Source: Amycolatopsis roodepoortensis
GTDB lineage: Bacteria > Actinomycetota > Actinomycetes > Mycobacteriales > Pseudonocardiaceae
Assembly: GCF_014873915.1 (NCBI RefSeq)
Contig: NZ_JADBEJ010000008.1
Span: 930,001-994,000, forward strand
Length of the DNA: 64,000 bases
Direction of reading: 5' to 3'
Shown here: positions 41,543-52,456 of the stretch, piece after piece
Layout of the letters: each line of letters opens with the position of its first letter
Numbering within the stretch: the stretch's first letter is position 1
Notes under the pieces: model-generated
The model's database searches: none
The model's input: only the letters and a program-made list of their open reading frames with translations
Told to the model about the DNA's origin: nothing
Program-made: the position numbers and the translations under genes

Positions 41543-41776
41543 ATGAAGCGAATCGCGGCCCGTGTGCTGCTGCCGCTCGCCGTCGCGGGCGCGCTGTCCG
41601 GACTCGCCGGAGGGGTCGCCTCGGCCGACCCGCTGCCGGGTCTGCCCACCGGCGGCGGCGATCCCGCCGTCTGGCTGATCCCCGGCCTCGACCTCGGTGG
41701 ATTGCTCGGGCCGACCGTTCCCGTGCCCACCGACGTCCTCGCCCCGATCTACGGGATCATCACGCCCATTTCGTAA
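41543..41776 (+). CDS. Secreted 77-aa peptide, first of a pair
   Basis: A signal peptide (about 1-30, MKRIAARVLLPLAVAGALSG to VASA) precedes a mature peptide of about 45 residues, rich in Gly, Pro and Leu, without Cys, ending LAPIYGIITPIS. ATG 41543 follows GGGAGAAGAA. It lies 32 bp after the CopD-like gene and 26 bp before a second 77-aa peptide. I know no family; it is not a chaplin (no paired Cys, no GNSVNV). Confidence 0.75.
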   Translation: MKRIAARVLLPLAVAGALSGLAGGVASADPLPGLPTGGGDPAVWLIPGLDLGGLLGPTVPVPTDVLAPIYGIITPIS

Positions 41777-41802
41777 AACCGTTACCAGCAAAGGAGAATC
41801 TC

Positions 41803-42036
41803 ATGAAGAAGACCTTCGTCCGCGCGGTCACCGGTGCCGCGCTCGCCGGGCTCGTCGTGCTCGGCTCGGCCGCCCCCGCGCTCGCCGCGCAGGACGCGCC
41901 GAACGATGTCGTGGTCGTCGACGAACCCGACACGAGCGACCTCCACAACATCTGGACGTTCGCACCGCTCGGAGTCCCGGTGCTGGGGCTCATCCAGTCG
42001 CTGAACGGCGTCCCCGGCCGGCTGCTGCCGTCCTGA
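41803..42036 (+). CDS. Secreted 77-aa peptide, second of a pair
   Basis: Signal peptide about 1-29 (MKKTFVRAVTGAALAGLVVL to ALA), then an acidic start (DVVVVDEPDTSD) and a hydrophobic end APLGVPVLGLIQSLNGVPG. Same length and design as the preceding peptide, with similar FAPLG / LAPIYG stretches, so the two may be distant duplicates. ATG 41803 after AAAGGAGA. Function unknown. Confidence 0.75.
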   Translation: MKKTFVRAVTGAALAGLVVLGSAAPALAAQDAPNDVVVVDEPDTSDLHNIWTFAPLGVPVLGLIQSLNGVPGRLLPS

Positions 42037-42041
42037 CTTTC

Positions 42042-42073
42042 GCGGCGGCGCGGCTCCCGGGCCGCGCCGCCGC
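42042..42073 (+). terminator. Strong GC hairpin after the second small peptide
   Basis: A perfect 13-bp GC stem (42042-42054 with 42061-42073) with a 6-nt loop, 6 bp after the stop. No U-tract; the ribosome site of the next gene follows directly, so it may be a partial terminator or stabilise the upstream mRNA. Confidence 0.65.
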
Positions 42074-42091
42074 TCTCGGCAAGGAGGGCCG

Positions 42092-42577
42092 ATGGTCGAC
42101 AGACAGCTGATCGGGCGGATCGCGATCGCGGGGATCGTGGTGGCTGCGCTCGCGACCTGCGTGGTGCTGCTCAACGGCGGTGAGGAGCCGCCGGCCGAGA
42201 CCGTAGCCGTGGTCGGCGCGCCGGCCGAGGCCGCGCCGTCGCGGGGGCCGGATCGCACGATCACCCGGACGCTCAGCCAGGCGCAGCCGGTGTCGAACGA
42301 CTGGCGGATCGCGTACGAGCTCGCCGGGACGGGGACCGCGACCGTGGTCTACGACTCGAACGGGCTGGGGCTCGTGCACCAGGAGCTGCAGGTGACGCTG
42401 CCGTGGCGCAAGGAGCTCACGTGGAAGAACACCGGCACCCCGCCGACCGTCCAGCTGATGGGGCAGGGCGAGGGCGCCGTCGAGTGTCGGGTGGCGGTGG
42501 GCGGCGCCGTCGTCACCTCGGAGAAGTCGGCCCCCGGTGAGGTCGCCACCTGCGCCGGCCGCCTCGCCCCCTCCTGA
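42092..42577 (+). CDS. MmpS-like membrane-anchored accessory protein
   Basis: A 161-aa protein: one N-terminal span (about 8-28), a Pro/Ala/Glu linker and an extracytoplasmic beta-rich domain. ATVVYDSNGLGLVHQELQVTLPW and ECRVAVGGAVVTSEKS, with paired cysteines, match the MmpS / MmpS-like pattern. In mycobacteria MmpS partners MmpL lipid exporters; no MmpL is in the window. ATG 42092 after AAGGAGGG. Confidence 0.7.
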   Translation: MVDRQLIGRIAIAGIVVAALATCVVLLNGGEEPPAETVAVVGAPAEAAPSRGPDRTITRTLSQAQPVSNDWRIAYELAGTGTATVVYDSNGLGLVHQELQVTLPWRKELTWKNTGTPPTVQLMGQGEGAVECRVAVGGAVVTSEKSAPGEVATCAGRLAPS

Positions 42578-42587
42578 CCACCGCGCC

Positions 42588-42618
42588 GACCTGCGTTTAG
42601 CCCCCTAATCGCGATCTG
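42588..42618. repeat. Palindromic repeat, single copy
   Basis: Asymmetric type: GACCTGCGTTTAG, four C, CTAATCGCGATCT. It begins 11 bp after the MmpS-like stop. Confidence 0.88.
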
Positions 42619-42662
42619 GCGGCGGCGCGAAAACCGGTGGCCAAGCTGGGCAGAATGTAGCC

Positions 42663-43163
42663 ATGACCTGGAGCTTCGAAGTCACCCCCGTCGATCACCC
42701 GGACGCCGCCCAGCTGCTGCGCGAGTACTTGGACGAGATCGCGTCGCGCTACTACGAGCGCCAGGTCACCGAAGCGGAGCTCGACGTCCTGCTCCAGGAG
42801 CAGCACAGCCGGGACATGGTCCCGCCGACAGGCGCCTTCCTCCTCGCGCGGCGGGACGGGGTGCTGGCCGGCTGCGCCGGGCTCCGGGTGATGACGCCCG
42901 AGATCACCGAACTCAAACGTGTCTTCCTGCGGAAGTCCGAACGCGGCAAGGGCGGCGCGCCGCTGCTCGTGGCCGCCGCCGAAGACGTCGCCCGCGGCCT
43001 CGGTGCCACGACCATCCGCCTCGACACCCGCGACGACCTCGTCGAGGCGAGGGCCCTGTACGCGCGCCTCGGCTACGAGACGGTCGAGCCCTTCAACGAC
43101 GACCCCTACGCGCACCACTACTTTGCGAAGTCCCTGGCCCCGGCCGTGCCGGATCGCGTTTAG
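42663..43163 (+). CDS. GNAT-family N-acetyltransferase
   Basis: A 166-aa acetyltransferase. The acetyl-CoA loop is RKSERGKGGAPLLVAAAEDVA (pattern R-x-x-G-x-G/A), preceded by AGCAGLRVMTPEITELKRVFL and followed by IRLDTRDDLVEARALYARLGYETVEPF, the standard GNAT C-terminal block. The acceptor is unknown. ATG 42663. The stop codon TAG (43161-43163) is the TAG of a palindromic repeat. Confidence 0.9.
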   Translation: MTWSFEVTPVDHPDAAQLLREYLDEIASRYYERQVTEAELDVLLQEQHSRDMVPPTGAFLLARRDGVLAGCAGLRVMTPEITELKRVFLRKSERGKGGAPLLVAAAEDVARGLGATTIRLDTRDDLVEARALYARLGYETVEPFNDDPYAHHYFAKSLAPAVPDRV

Positions 43164-43179
43164 CCCGCTAAACGCGACG
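43151..43179. repeat. Palindromic repeat that supplies two stop codons
   Basis: GGATCGCGTTTAGC / GCTAAACGCGAC around CC. Its left arm ends the GNAT gene (TAG at 43161-43163) and its right arm ends the convergent membrane-protein gene (TAG on the minus strand at 43168-43170). Five bases separate the two stops. Confidence 0.9.
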
Positions 43180-44604
43180 CGGACGCGGGCGGAAGGTGGC
43201 CTTGGCGAGCAGGGCGCCGGCGAGGACGGGCGCGAGGCCGATCAGCAGCAGGAAGACGCCGGTGTCCTTGCCCTCGATCAGCGGATGCCACCACAGCGGC
43301 GTCACGGCGATGTCGACGACGTCACCCCGTTCCGGGAAGTTCCCGAAGGACATCCACCGCAGGTCCTTGACCTCGTGCGTCTCTCCGTCGAGTTCGTAGG
43401 TGCCGTCCACCAGGTTGCCGTTGCCGCAGCTGGTGCAGCTCGACGTGCTCGCCTCCGCCCGCTGCGTCGCGGTCACGGCGAGCCGCGCCTCGGGGGCGAG
43501 CCCGGTCAGCGCGGTCAGCGAGTTCACCGCGAGCGCCAGCCCCGGCAGCACCAGCGCGAGCGCGACGACCGTGCGCGCCACCAGCGACAGCGTCGACAGC
43601 GGCTGACGTCCGGCCGCTTCCCGGCGCCGGTTGAGCGGCGTGCGGAGCCCGGCGAGCGGACCTCGCCGTTCGCCGAGCCATCCGGCGTCGCTGGTGTCGG
43701 ATCCCGCCGCCACCGAACGGAAGTCCGCGTCCTCCCAGTCCACTGTGGACGCCAGGACGGCAAGACGGCGCGAGTCGGCGAACATCATTTCTTCGGTCAG
43801 CGTCCCGGCTTCGGACGTCCACAGTGAACCGCCGTGGAAGGCGACCTCCCGGACCCGGAACCACGGATCGTCTTCGAACAGCGCACGGACGCCCGGGGTG
43901 AGCAGCGCCTCGGCGAACTCCGGATCGGACGTCGTCACGGTGAACCGCCGGTCGAACTCCGTGCCGGTCTCGAACCGCTGCAGCAGGGCGTCCGGCTTCG
44001 GCGCCCCGATGGTGTTCCGCGTGATGCGCGCGTCCTCCAGCGGCGTGAACCGCTCCGGTTCGAAGGCACCCGTCACGGGGGTGATGACGACCGAAGGCAC
44101 GTCAGGCGTCCGCAGCTGGATCAGGGCGTACGTCCCATCAGTCAGGTCAGCTGTCCTGGACGAGTCCGGAAACTCCGCCGAGCCGCCGAGCCGGTACTCG
44201 ACCCCGAGCAGACGGTGCCCGTTGTGATCGAACTCGACCGCGGTCACCACCGACTCGGGTGACGCGTGGGTGACGGCGATCCCCCGCGAGGGGAGTACGC
44301 CGAAGCTCGGCTCGCCGGACCCGTCCAGCCTGCCGGTCCACGTCTTCTGCCGATACCCCCGCCACGCCGCCAGAGCCGCGATGACCAGCGGGAACGCGAA
44401 CCACAGCCAGCCGGGCACCGCGCTGCCGGACCCCTCCGAAAGCCAATACAGCGACGTCTCGGAGACGAGGATCCCGCAGAGCGCGTAGCTGACGGCGGCC
44501 GCGGTGGGCCGCCGTCCGTCGAATCGCCCGCCGAGCAGCAACAGCGCCAGGGCCAGGGTGTATCCACCGGCGATGAGCCACGGCCCGGCCAGCTGATCGT
44601 CCAT
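43168..44604 (-). CDS. Membrane protein of unknown function
   Basis: A 478-aa protein, ATG at 44604. Three spans lie in the first 85 residues, one near 340-365 and one near 450-472; the middle 250 residues form a large soluble part with no known motif. A short CTSCGNG pair of cysteines near 398-401 sits just after the fourth span. The DUF3592-like mix of spans and a beta-rich domain is suggestive only. Its last codons lie in the palindromic repeat. Confidence 0.7.
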   Translation of the reverse strand: MDDQLAGPWLIAGGYTLALALLLLGGRFDGRRPTAAAVSYALCGILVSETSLYWLSEGSGSAVPGWLWFAFPLVIAALAAWRGYRQKTWTGRLDGSGEPSFGVLPSRGIAVTHASPESVVTAVEFDHNGHRLLGVEYRLGGSAEFPDSSRTADLTDGTYALIQLRTPDVPSVVITPVTGAFEPERFTPLEDARITRNTIGAPKPDALLQRFETGTEFDRRFTVTTSDPEFAEALLTPGVRALFEDDPWFRVREVAFHGGSLWTSEAGTLTEEMMFADSRRLAVLASTVDWEDADFRSVAAGSDTSDAGWLGERRGPLAGLRTPLNRRREAAGRQPLSTLSLVARTVVALALVLPGLALAVNSLTALTGLAPEARLAVTATQRAEASTSSCTSCGNGNLVDGTYELDGETHEVKDLRWMSFGNFPERGDVVDIAVTPLWWHPLIEGKDTGVFLLLIGLAPVLAGALLAKATFRPRPRRV

Positions 44605-44613
44605 CGGGCGACC

Positions 44614-45777
44614 CTACTGGTCCATGTCGAGGTTCTCGCGGGTCTCCTCATCGCTGTGGCGACCGCCGGTGCGGCCGTACTCCTGCCCGGCGGTGATGTT
44701 CTTGGTGTTGTCGATGACCTTGTTCGCGACGTCGAAGGCGGCTTTGCCCTGATACGCCGAACCCTTCGCCAGGTCGGCGGGGTTGACCCCGACCACCTGC
44801 TTGATCGCCTGGTTCGGCACACCCTTGAGGACGTCCTTCGCGGCGTCGCCGAAGGTGCCCAGCTGGGACCCGGTGCCCTTCGCGAACGCGCCGACGATCG
44901 CCTTCTCCTGGCCGGGGGTCATCCCGACCTTGCCCGCCTTCGTCAGCTTCGAACCCTGTTTGATCAGGTCGTCGGTCCACTTGGCCATGAAGCCCATGAA
45001 CTTGTCGAGCAGCTTGCCGAGCCGCCCGAGGTGCTTGGTGATCTTGCTCATCGCGCTCGCGGCCTTGGTGATCGTCGCGGTCATCGCGGCGGCCACCGAG
45101 GAGCCGAGGCTCACGACGGAAGCCGCCAGCGCGGGCAGCCAGATGTAGATGGCCCAGGTGACCAGCTCGGAGATGATCGATTTGACGACCTCTTCGATGA
45201 CGGTCATCACCATCGACCACATCTGCAGCGTCTCGGCCACCGTCCCGGCGCTGTTGCCGATGCCCTTGATGCCGACGGCGAAGTCGCCAAGCGCGTTCCT
45301 GGCGGCGTCGCCCGCGTCGCCGATCCAGTCCTTCAAGGACTCGTCGCCGGTCTTCACGAAGTCGTCGGCCAGCGTGACGAAGCCCTTGGCGATGTTGCCG
45401 AAGTTGCCGGCCGCGGTCTTGAGCGCCGGGCCGTCGCCCGTGACGAAGTGCAGCGCGTCCTGCAGCGGCTGGATCAGCTCGATCAGGATGTTCAGGCCGT
45501 TGCTGACCAGCCAGCCGACCGGGTCGAGCACGAAGCTCGCGACATCCGCCCCCGCCCCCGCGATGAACCCGGCGCCGTCCTGCACCAGCTGTCCGCCCGC
45601 GGCCACGACGTCACCGGGGCCCTGCGCCGTGCTGAACTTCTCATAGGCGTTGGCGACGGTGGTGACGCCCTTGCCCGCGATCGGCACCTTCTTCGCCGCG
45701 TCGAGCGCGTTCTTGCCGAAGCTGTCGTCACCCGTGATCTTGACGCCGGCGGCGATGCTCGCCTTCTCGTCGGTCAT
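44614..45777 (-). CDS. Large helical type VII secretion substrate-like protein
   Basis: A 387-aa, mostly helical, Ala/Gly-rich protein without signal peptide. It has the layout of actinobacterial WXG-containing ESX substrates: a helix-rich N-terminal region with DPVGWLVSNGLNILIELIQP, then SLKDWIGDAGDAARNALGDF, close to the W-x-G-x-A-A-x-A pattern, then amphipathic helices (residues 190-250). A toxin domain is not recognisable at the C-terminus. ATG 45777. Third in a co-directional set with an EspC-like and a YbaB-like gene; no ESX core genes are present. Confidence 0.65.
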   Translation of the reverse strand: MTDEKASIAAGVKITGDDSFGKNALDAAKKVPIAGKGVTTVANAYEKFSTAQGPGDVVAAGGQLVQDGAGFIAGAGADVASFVLDPVGWLVSNGLNILIELIQPLQDALHFVTGDGPALKTAAGNFGNIAKGFVTLADDFVKTGDESLKDWIGDAGDAARNALGDFAVGIKGIGNSAGTVAETLQMWSMVMTVIEEVVKSIISELVTWAIYIWLPALAASVVSLGSSVAAAMTATITKAASAMSKITKHLGRLGKLLDKFMGFMAKWTDDLIKQGSKLTKAGKVGMTPGQEKAIVGAFAKGTGSQLGTFGDAAKDVLKGVPNQAIKQVVGVNPADLAKGSAYQGKAAFDVANKVIDNTKNITAGQEYGRTGGRHSDEETRENLDMDQ

Positions 45778-45790
45778 GCCGTCCCCCAGC

Positions 45791-46123
45791 TCACTTCGGT
45801 CCGTCGATCTTGGCTTCGTACTTCCCCAGGGTGATCGTCGCGTCGTTTTCGAAGCCGTTGTAGATCGACGCCGCCTGGGTCATCTTCCCGGAGAACGAGT
45901 CCACCCCGGTCTTCAGGAGTTCGAGCAGTTCACGCAGGTCGGCGAGTTTGCCGGTGTAGGTCTGCTTCACCGCGAGCCCGATCAGGCCCCACGACTTGTC
46001 CGTGACGTCGGCCTGGTCGACGAGGCCGCCGAACTTGCCCGCCTCGTCCTTGTAATAGCCGAGCTTGTTCGCGTAGTCGGTCAAGGCCTGTGTCTTGACC
46101 GCGTGCCCACCCGGTCCGGTCAT
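45791..46123 (-). CDS. Small EspC/WXG100-like type VII secretion protein
   Basis: A 110-aa helical hairpin protein: MTGPGGHAVKTQALTDYANK, a turn near KSWGLIGLAVKQTY (W-x-x-G), then a second helix to KYEAKID. The layout matches the ESX-associated EspC family. The ATG overlaps the upstream stop by 4 bp, so it is co-translated with the YbaB-like gene; the large substrate-like gene follows after 13 bp. They may form a secreted pair. Confidence 0.72.
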   Translation of the reverse strand: MTGPGGHAVKTQALTDYANKLGYYKDEAGKFGGLVDQADVTDKSWGLIGLAVKQTYTGKLADLRELLELLKTGVDSFSGKMTQAASIYNGFENDATITLGKYEAKIDGPK

Positions 46124-46698
46124 CGGTGATCCTCCTCGTCGAACAGGTTCTTGAGGAACTGGTCACCGGCCGAGCTCCCGCCCGACGGTGCCGGCCCGGG
46201 AGTCGGCTCGTCCGACCGCCGGAGCACCGTCTCCTCGCTGAAGTCGTCTTCGTTCCGAGGGCGGCGCGCGGGGTTCTGTGGTGGCTCCTCCGACATCTGA
46301 GACCGCAGATCGTCCGCCGTGGTTCCCAGTGCTTCCGCCTGGGCTTCGAGAACCTGTTCTTCGACGTTCAGATGGAAGGCCCCGCCGAACTGCGCGTCGA
46401 CGATCCCCGCCTGCTTCCGCGCCGCGTCGGCCACCGCGGTGTGCAAAGTGGACAGAATGGCGGCGGAGAGCTGTTGTGGTTGCTGCCGAAGGGCTTCCGG
46501 GCTGAGACGAATGTCCTTCACGGACCCGCCGGGCCCCGCGACGACGGTGACCGAGCGGTCCGGCGACGTCGCCACCGACTCCAGTTCGGCCAGCTCGCCC
46601 TGCATCTCGCCGACCTTCGCGAACTGCGTCTCGGCCTGTTTGATCTTGGTTTGGAACTTCTCGAACTCGGCGACCAGCTGTTCGAACTCGGCCGACAT
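46120..46698 (-). CDS. YbaB/EbfC-like protein of a type VII secretion locus
   Basis: A 192-aa protein. An N-terminal coiled coil (about 3-42, EKFQTKIKQAETQFAKVGEM) leads to a YbaB-type fold with VTVVAGPGGSVKDIRLSPEAL and a helix with DAARKQ. Such proteins (EspL-like) accompany ESX loci and are thought to be cytoplasmic chaperones or DNA-binding proteins. The C-terminal 60 residues are acidic and Pro-rich. ATG 46698, first gene of the three-gene unit. Confidence 0.75.
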   Translation of the reverse strand: MSAEFEQLVAEFEKFQTKIKQAETQFAKVGEMQGELAELESVATSPDRSVTVVAGPGGSVKDIRLSPEALRQQPQQLSAAILSTLHTAVADAARKQAGIVDAQFGGAFHLNVEEQVLEAQAEALGTTADDLRSQMSEEPPQNPARRPRNEDDFSEETVLRRSDEPTPGPAPSGGSSAGDQFLKNLFDEEDHR

Positions 46699-46869
46699 GG
46701 AGCCTCCCCGTGCGAAGTGCGTGTGTCCGCTATCACCGCGGCCATCGTGACCTATTCACCCGTTGGACGCGATGGTGTGCTTTCCGGATCCATCCGGCTC
46801 ACCCGATAGGGGAATAGGTAGCGTGGTCCGCTGAGCAGGGCGGTATCAGTACGAACGAGGGGAGGCGTC

Positions 46870-47016
46870 GTGGACGCCGAGAAGCAGGAAAGCAGCGAAG
46901 AACCCAGGCGGGGGAGTCACGCGGCGCCGGAGGGGGCACCCGTGCATCCGTTGATCGACCTCTCCCGGGACCCACATCCGGGCCGGGCGGACCACGCCAA
47001 GCCCGACGAGGACTGA
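46870..47016 (+). CDS. Candidate 48-aa acidic protein
   Basis: A frame from GTG 46870 to TGA 47014-47016, preceded by GAGGGGAGG (46857-46865). The product starts VDAEKQESSEEPRRGSHAAP and ends DHAKPDED, charged, without membrane segment. Third positions are mostly G/C. It is divergent from the YbaB-like gene, so the region 46699-46869 holds both promoters. Translation is likely but not certain; no family known. Confidence 0.5.
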   Translation: MDAEKQESSEEPRRGSHAAPEGAPVHPLIDLSRDPHPGRADHAKPDED

Positions 47017-47112
47017 GTCCTCTACCGGAGGGCGACGCCAAGGCCGACGAGGGAATCGAACAGCCCGAAACGCCGTTCCATCAGGGTGGCCGCGGCGTGA
47101 CGCCCGGCACGA

Positions 47113-47381
47113 TATAGTTATCGACCCCCCGATTTGGCCGGTCCGGAAGCGGCCGGGTATCTTTGGAGACCGTGCCCGGCAGGCGTCGGGCCGTCCCGTG
47201 TGCCGTGCGGCATGAACGGGGTGCTCAGGCATCCGGTTCCAAGGCTTCGCCCACGCGGGATCCGACGGAAAATCCCTACGGGAAGTTACCGGTCGCAAGA
47301 CCGTGACGCGGGCCGACACGCCCGACCGCGGGGGCCGGAGACAACACGTAGTAGCAAGATCGCGAACAGAAAGCTGGTCCA
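47113..47381 (+). promoter_or_regulatory. rpsL promoter and leader with a motif shared with rpsJ
   Basis: TATAGT (47113-47118) is a good -10 element without an obvious -35; a 260-nt leader follows. At 47315-47330 is GACACGCCCGACCGCG, identical to a segment of the rpsJ leader, followed by GGGGCCGGAGACA where rpsJ has TGGACCGGGGACA. The segment can fold into a short GC hairpin. The rest of 47017-47381 shows no gene. Confidence 0.5.
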
Positions 47382-47756
47382 TTGCCCACGATCCAGCAGC
47401 TGGTCCGTAAGGGCCGCCAGGACAAGGCTGCCAAGCAGAAGACCGCGGCCCTCAAGGGGAGCCCGCAGCGGCGTGGCGTGTGCACTCGCGTGTACACCAC
47501 AACCCCCAAGAAGCCGAACTCGGCGCTTCGCAAGGTCGCTCGTGTGAAGCTGACCAGCGGCATCGAGGTCACCGCCTACATTCCCGGTGAAGGCCACAAC
47601 CTGCAGGAGCACTCGATGGTGCTCGTGCGCGGTGGTCGTGTGAAGGACCTGCCGGGTGTCCGTTACAAGATCATCCGCGGTTCGCTCGACACCCAGGGTG
47701 TCAAGAACCGTAAGCAGGCGCGCAGCCGGTATGGCGCGAAGAAGGAGAAGAGCTAA
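47382..47756 (+). CDS. rpsL: 30S ribosomal protein S12
   Basis: A 124-aa decoding-centre protein. The TTG start at 47382 gives PTIQQLVRKGRQ, as in mycobacteria, where rpsL also starts with TTG. The streptomycin-linked residues K43 (TTTPKKPNSALRK) and K88 (GGRVKDLPGV) are wild type. The stop shares a base with the rpsG start (TAATG). Confidence 0.98.
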   Translation: MPTIQQLVRKGRQDKAAKQKTAALKGSPQRRGVCTRVYTTTPKKPNSALRKVARVKLTSGIEVTAYIPGEGHNLQEHSMVLVRGGRVKDLPGVRYKIIRGSLDTQGVKNRKQARSRYGAKKEKS

Positions 47757-48226
47757 TGCCCCGCAAGGGTCCGGCCCCGAAGCGGCCGCTGATCTCTGAC
47801 CCCGTCTACGCATCCCCGCTGGTCACCCAGCTGGTGAACAAGGTGCTGAAGGACGGCAAGCGGTCCCTGGCCGAGCGCATCGTCTACGGCGCCCTCGAAG
47901 GCGCTCGCGAGAAGACCGGCACCGACCCGGTCGTCACGCTGAAGCGCGCCCTTGACAACGTGAAGCCCACCATCGAGGTGAAGAGCCGCCGCGTCGGTGG
48001 TGCCACCTACCAGGTGCCGATCGAGGTCAAGCCGGGACGTTCCACCACGCTCGCGCTTCGCTGGCTGGTCTCCTTCTCGCAGGCTCGTCGCGAGAAGACC
48101 ATGATCGAGCGTCTGCAGAACGAGCTCCTCGACGCGAGCAACGGCCTCGGCGCCAGCGTGAAGCGGCGTGAGGACACGCACAAGATGGCCGAGTCCAACA
48201 AGGCCTTCGCGCACTACCGCTGGTGA
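47756..48226 (+). CDS. rpsG: 30S ribosomal protein S7
   Basis: A 156-aa protein that nucleates the 30S head. RKGPAPKRPLISDPVYASPL start, rRNA-binding block GGATYQVPIEVKPGR, C-terminal KMAESNKAFAHYRW. Usual length. ATG 47756, coupled to rpsL; fusA starts 63 bp after its stop. Confidence 0.98.
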   Translation: MPRKGPAPKRPLISDPVYASPLVTQLVNKVLKDGKRSLAERIVYGALEGAREKTGTDPVVTLKRALDNVKPTIEVKSRRVGGATYQVPIEVKPGRSTTLALRWLVSFSQARREKTMIERLQNELLDASNGLGASVKRREDTHKMAESNKAFAHYRW

Positions 48227-48289
48227 TGACCGCCCGGCTGCCGATCCAAGCCTTGCCGGGCCCCAATTTTGAGACAGGGGAACACTCTC

Positions 48290-50389
<2,100 letters not shown>

Positions 50390-50513
50390 TTCCCGTCCGC
50401 TCGCGGGCATAAGGAACACTCCTGAACGTCCGCAGCATCCGTCAAGAAACGAATCCCCGTCCGACAGCCACGTTGGCCGGTGAGTAAGCAAAACAGTCCA
50501 GGAGGACATTCCA

Positions 50514-51707
<1,194 letters not shown>

Positions 51708-51713
51708 TTTAGG

Positions 51714-51752
51714 CGCCCCGCCCGGGGGCAATACACCCCCGGGTTAGGGGCG
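51714..51752 (+). terminator. Terminator of the str operon
   Basis: Nested stem: inner CCCGGGGG (51721-51728) with CCCCCGGG (51736-51743), outer CGCCCC (51714-51719) with GGGGCG (51747-51752), small bulges between. It starts 7 bp after the tuf stop; no long U-tract. Confidence 0.8.
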
Positions 51753-52116
51753 TCAAATCACGTGTGCGACACTATTCAGGTTGCTCGTCCTGGGGCGGCC
51801 GAACTCGTACTTCTTCGGAAGACAGGTTCCGGCCGCCCTGGTATGAGCGGCCACGGTCCGCGGAGCACTTCCTTCGGGTGAGGCTAGCGGGCAAGGGCGT
51901 TTGAGACGGCGATCAAGCTTTTCCGCCGGCTCGATGCCTCCTCACGTTGAGGAAGACCAGGCAAGACGAAGATCCCGCGGGATCCGTCTGTGCGTCGGGC
52001 ACGACACGCCCGACCGCGTGGACCGGGGACAGGGCCGTTGAACTGGGAAAACCTCAGTCAGACTGAGGTTTGAAAAGACAAAAGCGGCACGAGACGACAA
52101 GGAACGAGCAGCCACC
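51753..52116 (+). promoter_or_regulatory. Leader of the S10 operon
   Basis: 364 bp with no gene. GACACGCCCGACCGCG at 52003-52018 is shared with the rpsL leader. A perfect 10-bp hairpin with a 3-nt loop, AAACCTCAGT (52049-52058) with 52062-52071, lies 45 bp before rpsJ, and a GGATCCCGCGGG-type dyad near 51970-51985. S10 operons are often repressed by L4 binding to the leader; no direct L4-site match can be claimed. No clear -35/-10 pair was found. Confidence 0.45.
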
Positions 52117-52422
52117 ATGGCGGGACAGAAGATCCGCATCCGGCTCAAGGCCTACGACCACGAGGCGATCGACACCTCGGCGCGCAAGATCGTCGAGACG
52201 GTCACGCGCACCGGCGCCCGTGTTGTCGGGCCGGTGCCGCTGCCCACCGAGAAGAACGTTTACTGCGTCATCCGCTCGCCGCACAAGTACAAGGACTCGC
52301 GCGAGCACTTCGAGATGCGCACGCACAAGCGTCTGATCGACATCCTCGACCCGACGCCGAAGACGGTCGACGCGCTCATGCGCATCGACCTGCCGGCGAG
52401 CGTCGACGTCAACATCCAGTAG
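52117..52422 (+). CDS. rpsJ: 30S ribosomal protein S10
   Basis: A 101-aa protein, also the NusE/NusB partner in antitermination. KIRIRLKAYDHEAIDTSARK and HFEMRTHKRLIDILDPTPKT are conserved. ATG 52117 in a GCCACC-ATG context; first gene of the S10 cluster. Confidence 0.98.
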   Translation: MAGQKIRIRLKAYDHEAIDTSARKIVETVTRTGARVVGPVPLPTEKNVYCVIRSPHKYKDSREHFEMRTHKRLIDILDPTPKTVDALMRIDLPASVDVNIQ

Positions 52423-52456
52423 CAGCGGCTGGCGAGCGGCGGAGAGTAAGAGACTC

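Noticed and set aside
41543..42036. Chaplins or rodlins
   Set aside because: The two small peptides lack the paired cysteines and GNSVNV-type motifs of chaplins and show no rodlin pattern.
42092..42577. MmpL partner in the window
   Set aside because: No 900-aa or larger RND-type gene is present next to the MmpS-like gene.
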